Source of the DNA: Xylogone sp. PMI_703 | Taxonomy: Eukaryota > Ascomycota > Leotiomycetes | Assembly: GCA_021399445.1 (NCBI GenBank) | Contig: JAJTUQ010000001.1 | Span: 8,494,001 to 8,558,000 of the forward strand | Direction: 5' to 3' | Length of the DNA stretch: 64,000 nt | Shown here: positions 62,349 to 64,000 of the stretch, in pieces | Layout: each line of letters opens with the position of its first letter | Position numbering within the stretch: position 1 is the stretch's first letter | Notes under the pieces: model-generated | Database searches by the model: none | What the model saw: only the letters and a program-made list of their open reading frames with translations | What the model was told of the DNA's origin: nothing | Position numbers and translations under genes: made by a program

Positions 62349-64000
62349 ATGGGAGAAACTACAGCATCAAATCTCGCATACCCACATAGCTCGCTAGCCT
62401 CCACCGAAGCAAAATGGGGTAGCGATGCCATTGTTGAACAGCTGTCTAAACTCGGTCTTCGCTATGTTGCTCTCGTCCCCGGCTCGAGCTATCGTGGCTT
62501 ACATGACAGCCTAGTCAACTATAATGGGAACAACGAGCCGGAGATCATCATGTGTTTGCATGAAGAACACTGCATAGCTATCGCTCATGGGTTCGCCAAA
62601 ATCACCGAAAGTCCCATGGCAGCGGCTGTCCATGCCAATGTGGGCTTGATGCACGCTACGATGGCCATTTACAATGCCTTCTGCGATCGGGTTCCAGTAG
62701 TGGTGTTGGGCGCAACAGGGCCTCTCGACGCGGCTAAGAGACGTCCATGGATTGACTGGATACATACTGCAACAGATCAGGCAGCTCTTATAAGATCTTT
62801 CGTGAAGTTCGATGATCAACCACACTCTGTCGATGCTGCGATCACTAGTTTGATCAGAGCCACTGCGGTGGCTTCACAGATTCCACGAGCACCCGTATAT
62901 GTGTGCCTCGATGTGAACTTGCAGGAAAATCCAATAGCAGATGTATCCTCACTGAAATTCCCAACCACTGAGCGCTACCTCCAGACAAGAACCTCCCCTG
63001 GTGCGGCAATAGATGATGTAGTAAAGGTCCTGGCTCAATTGCATACTTCCCAGCGACCTCTCTTCCTTTTTGGTCGCGTTGCTCGATCACAAAAGAGCTG
63101 GAATGAACGAGTGCAGTTGGCGGAAAGATATGGTGCTCTAGTTCTCACTGATCTCAAGCAGGCAGTTGCTTTTCCAACTCAGCACAAATTACATGCTTGC
63201 CCTCCCGGTGTCTTCATTTCACCTCAAGCATGTGATGTGATCAAAGAAGCTGACCTGATCGTCTCATTTGATTGGGTCGACATGGCTGGGACGCTACAAG
63301 CGGCATTCTCTCCTGGAGTGGAACCATCTTCTCATATTATTCACATCAGTCTCGATTCATCACTCCACAACGGCTGGTCAAAGGACCACTTCGATTTATC
63401 TCCTATCGATCATTCTATTTCAGCTGATGTGAACAAGTTTGTATCTGCACTATTGGCTGTGCTTTCCAAAGACTTGACCATTCAGTCTCGAGATCCTTGG
63501 AAATCACCATCACAAAATAAGCACAATGGCGTAGAAGTCAAACACCAAGACAAAGATGATATATATATGAATCACCTCGCAGAATCCATATACGAGGTAA
63601 TCAACCCTGAGAAGACTTGTTTGATCCGATTACCACTTAGCTGGAAGGGTCATGACTTACGTGCGACACATCCCTTGGCATATCTCGGTCAAGATGGCGG
63701 TGCTGGACTTGGTTCGGGTCCTGGACAAGCCGTAGGTGCAGCATTGGCCCTAAAAGATACCGGTTACTTGCCCTTGGCTATTTTAGGGGATGGAGATTTT
63801 CTCATGGGTTCGTCAGCGCTTTGGACAGCGTCCCGGTATCGTTTACCACTGCTAGTCATTGTAGCAAATAATGCCTCTTTCTTTAATGATGAGGTACACC
63901 AAGAGCGTGTAGCTCGGGCTCGAAAGAGGCCAATTGAAAATAAAGGAATTGGAATTCGTATCGACGATCCCCAGCCGGATATCACACAGAATGCTGCTTC
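62349..64000 (+). CDS. ThDP-dependent decarboxylase/carboligase (benzoylformate decarboxylase-like), truncated by window edge
   Basis: Open from the ATG at 62349 to the last base, about 550 residues without stop or intron; a few tens of residues are missing. N-terminal PYR domain: Ser46 in VPGSS, Glu72 in LHEEHC activating the cofactor, and His95 in AVHANVG. These align with Ser26, Glu47 and His70 of benzoylformate decarboxylase, residues that distinguish decarboxylases of that type from acetolactate synthase. The central domain follows from about 190 to 350. The PP domain carries the ThDP-Mg motif GDGDFLM ... VANNAS at about 480-512. Family reactions are decarboxylation of 2-oxo acids to aldehydes or carboligation. 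With the neighbouring aldehyde dehydrogenase, a 2-oxo acid to aldehyde to acid route is possible. No targeting peptide is evident. Substrate unknown. Confidence 0.88.
   Translation, partial: MGETTASNLAYPHSSLASTEAKWGSDAIVEQLSKLGLRYVALVPGSSYRGLHDSLVNYNGNNEPEIIMCLHEEHCIAIAHGFAKITESPMAAAVHANVGLMHATMAIYNAFCDRVPVVVLGATGPLDAAKRRPWIDWIHTATDQAALIRSFVKFDDQPHSVDAAITSLIRATAVASQIPRAPVYVCLDVNLQENPIADVSSLKFPTTERYLQTRTSPGAAIDDVVKVLAQLHTSQRPLFLFGRVARSQKSWNERVQLAERYGALVLTDLKQAVAFPTQHKLHACPPGVFISPQACDVIKEADLIVSFDWVDMAGTLQAAFSPGVEPSSHIIHISLDSSLHNGWSKDHFDLSPIDHSISADVNKFVSALLAVLSKDLTIQSRDPWKSPSQNKHNGVEVKHQDKDDIYMNHLAESIYEVINPEKTCLIRLPLSWKGHDLRATHPLAYLGQDGGAGLGSGPGQAVGAALALKDTGYLPLAILGDGDFLMGSSALWTASRYRLPLLVIVANNASFFNDEVHQERVARARKRPIENKGIGIRIDDPQPDITQNAA

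Overview
The window reads as nuclear DNA of a filamentous ascomycete (Pezizomycotina, probably a Eurotiomycete-like mould). Evidence: many short introns of 47-104 nt with GT-AG or GC-AG ends and CTRAC-like branch sites, Zn2Cys6 and bZIP regulators with fungal spacing, a fungal SRPK-type kinase, a secreted catalase-peroxidase, an ABCC transporter with 13 introns, and an initiator tRNA-Met of eukaryotic type. Gene density is low and the long AT-rich gaps with degenerate inverted repeats fit an accessory or subtelomere-like region, though no telomere repeat is visible. Species cannot be fixed from the sequence alone.

Layout. 1-6.3 kb holds no gene I can support. 6.3-15.3 kb has a small hypothetical gene (-), a tandem GFA/CENP-V zinc protein (+), a bZIP factor (+), a membrane-anchored coiled-coil protein (-) and an SRPK-like kinase (+). 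An initiator tRNA-Met lies at 16.5 kb (-). 17.4-28.1 kb has a secreted SMP-30/lactonase-type beta-propeller protein (+), a full ABCC transporter (-) and a secreted KatG (-). 28.1-35.2 kb is a 7 kb gene desert. 35.2-41.9 kb has an MFS exporter (+), a Zn2Cys6 factor (-) and a broken ankyrin gene (-). 41.9-47.1 kb is repeat-rich and carries one UbiA-family membrane enzyme (+).

47.1-64.0 kb looks like a catabolic neighbourhood: secreted GH35 beta-galactosidase (-), secreted GH29 alpha-L-fucosidase (-), sugar-porter MFS (-), aldehyde dehydrogenase (-), divergent Zn2Cys6 factor (+), second sugar-porter MFS (-), and a divergent ThDP-dependent decarboxylase-like enzyme (+) that runs off the right edge. 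The two secreted enzymes could strip Fuc-Gal units from plant or animal glycans, the porters import the sugars, and the ThDP enzyme plus dehydrogenase could process a 2-oxo acid to aldehyde and then acid. The promoters between divergent pairs carry CGG/CCG palindromes of the kind Zn2Cys6 proteins bind. Joint function is an inference from position.

Three otherwise good genes (kinase, ankyrin protein, right-hand Zn2Cys6 factor) each carry one reading-frame break at or beside a short T run, all in the direction of one missing base. That pattern may mean sequence errors rather than three independent pseudogenes; the ankyrin gene also has an in-frame TAG.
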